NCBI GenBank assembly: GCA_900764415.1
Contig: CAAFOA010000375.1
Coordinates: forward strand, 1-5,088
DNA length: 5,088 nt
Source: an uncultured Collinsella sp.
GTDB taxonomy: Bacteria; Actinomycetota; Coriobacteriia; Coriobacteriales; Coriobacteriaceae
Direction of reading: 5' to 3'
Below the pieces are notes generated by a model. The model made no database searches. It saw only the letters and a list, made by a program, of their open reading frames with translations, and was not told the origin of the DNA. Made by a program: the position numbers and the translations under genes. This document shows positions 4,691 to 5,088 of this stretch, piece after piece (positions within the stretch are counted from its first letter, which is position 1; each line of letters opens with the position of its first letter).

Positions 4691-5088
4691 CTACTCCTCC
4701 GATGCTGCTGCCGCAGCGACGGCATCTTCAGTATCGCTACCGGCGGAAGGCTCCGCCAGGCGATAGCCCACGCCGCGCACCGTCTCGATAGCGCCGGCAC
4801 GCTCGCCGAGCTTTTGGCGAAGCGTCTGCACGTGCACGTCGACGGTACGCGAGCCGCCATCGAAGTCCCAGCCCCACACGCTCTGCAGCAGCGACTCGCG
4901 GGTAAAGACCACGCCGGGCTTGCGCATAAGATATTCGAGCAAATCGAACTCGCGCAAGGTGAGTTTGAGCGGCTCGCCGGCAACGGTCACTTCGCGATGG
5001 CTGGGCGAAAGCACGATATCGCCCACGCTGAGCACATCGCTTGCCTGTTTGACCATGCCGCCGCGGCGCAGCAGCGCACGGCAACGGC
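4691..5088 (-). CDS. OmpR/PhoB-family response regulator, C-terminal part only
   Basis: This is a DNA-binding response regulator, predicted partner of the kinase that follows it. Only the last 131 residues are in the window. The reading frame stays open to 5088, and the residues RCRALLRRGG ahead of Met 5056 look like the end of the receiver domain's last helix. So 5056 is an internal Met, not the start, and the receiver with its phosphoacceptor Asp lies outside the window. The winged-helix domain is complete: LTLREFDLLEYLMRKPG (about 42-58), VFTRESLLQSVWGWDF (60-75), the recognition helix in SRTVDVHVQTLRQKLG (79-94) and the wing hairpin ETVRGVGYRL (101-110). An acidic and Ala-rich tail of about 20 residues follows, longer than in many relatives. 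The targets are not visible; the adjacent polysaccharide cassette is a candidate by position only. Confidence 0.94.
   Translation of the reverse strand, partial: RCRALLRRGGMVKQASDVLSVGDIVLSPSHREVTVAGEPLKLTLREFDLLEYLMRKPGVVFTRESLLQSVWGWDFDGGSRTVDVHVQTLRQKLGERAGAIETVRGVGYRLAEPSAGSDTEDAVAAAAASEE

Noticed and set aside
1..5088. CRISPR arrays, tRNA or rRNA genes, phage or toxin-antitoxin genes
   Set aside because: I found no regularly spaced repeats, no tRNA cloverleaf or rRNA-like stretches, and no unexplained small minus- or plus-strand frames with good binding sites in the gaps.

Overview
The window looks like the end of an assembled contig from a moderately GC-rich bacterium, and every gene in it is on the minus strand. 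My best guess is a Coriobacteriia gut actinomycete (Collinsella-like). This rests on the style of the HtpG N-terminus, the BY-kinase motif variant and the short GTCCC-type intergenic repeats, and it has not been tested by any search. The first 48 bases are not genomic. They are the end of an Illumina P7 primer, an 8-base i7 index and the Nextera read-2 transposase adapter.

The genes are best read in the direction of transcription, from high to low coordinates. The window opens inside an OmpR/PhoB-type response regulator whose receiver domain lies beyond position 5088. Three bases after its stop codon comes a GTG-started, membrane-bound sensor histidine kinase (3263-4687). A stem-loop at 3210-3238 closes this two-component operon. 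An intergenic stretch with candidate promoters follows, and then a tight three-gene cassette: a Wzz/CpsC-type polysaccharide co-polymerase (2430-3086), a CpsD-type tyrosine autokinase (1690-2427) and a CpsB/YwqE-type PHP-family tyrosine phosphatase (1022-1672). Together they form a complete phosphorylation switch that in known systems controls capsule or exopolysaccharide chain length and export. No glycosyltransferase, flippase or polymerase gene is present here.

An ElaA-like GNAT acetyltransferase follows (482-982; its start is set by a strong GGAGG). Next is a roughly 200-base gap holding a small GTCCC repeat/palindrome element and a GC-rich hairpin with a GCAA tetraloop and five Us. The last gene is htpG (Hsp90), cut after 77 codons by the end of the sequenced fragment rather than by a biological event.

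The conserved genes are ordinary, recognisable families. The less explained parts are the htpG leader, where a terminator-like hairpin lies just upstream of the ribosome binding site and its U-tract could pair with that site, and the GTCCC repeats placed directly after two stop codons. I found no evidence of a wholly new system.
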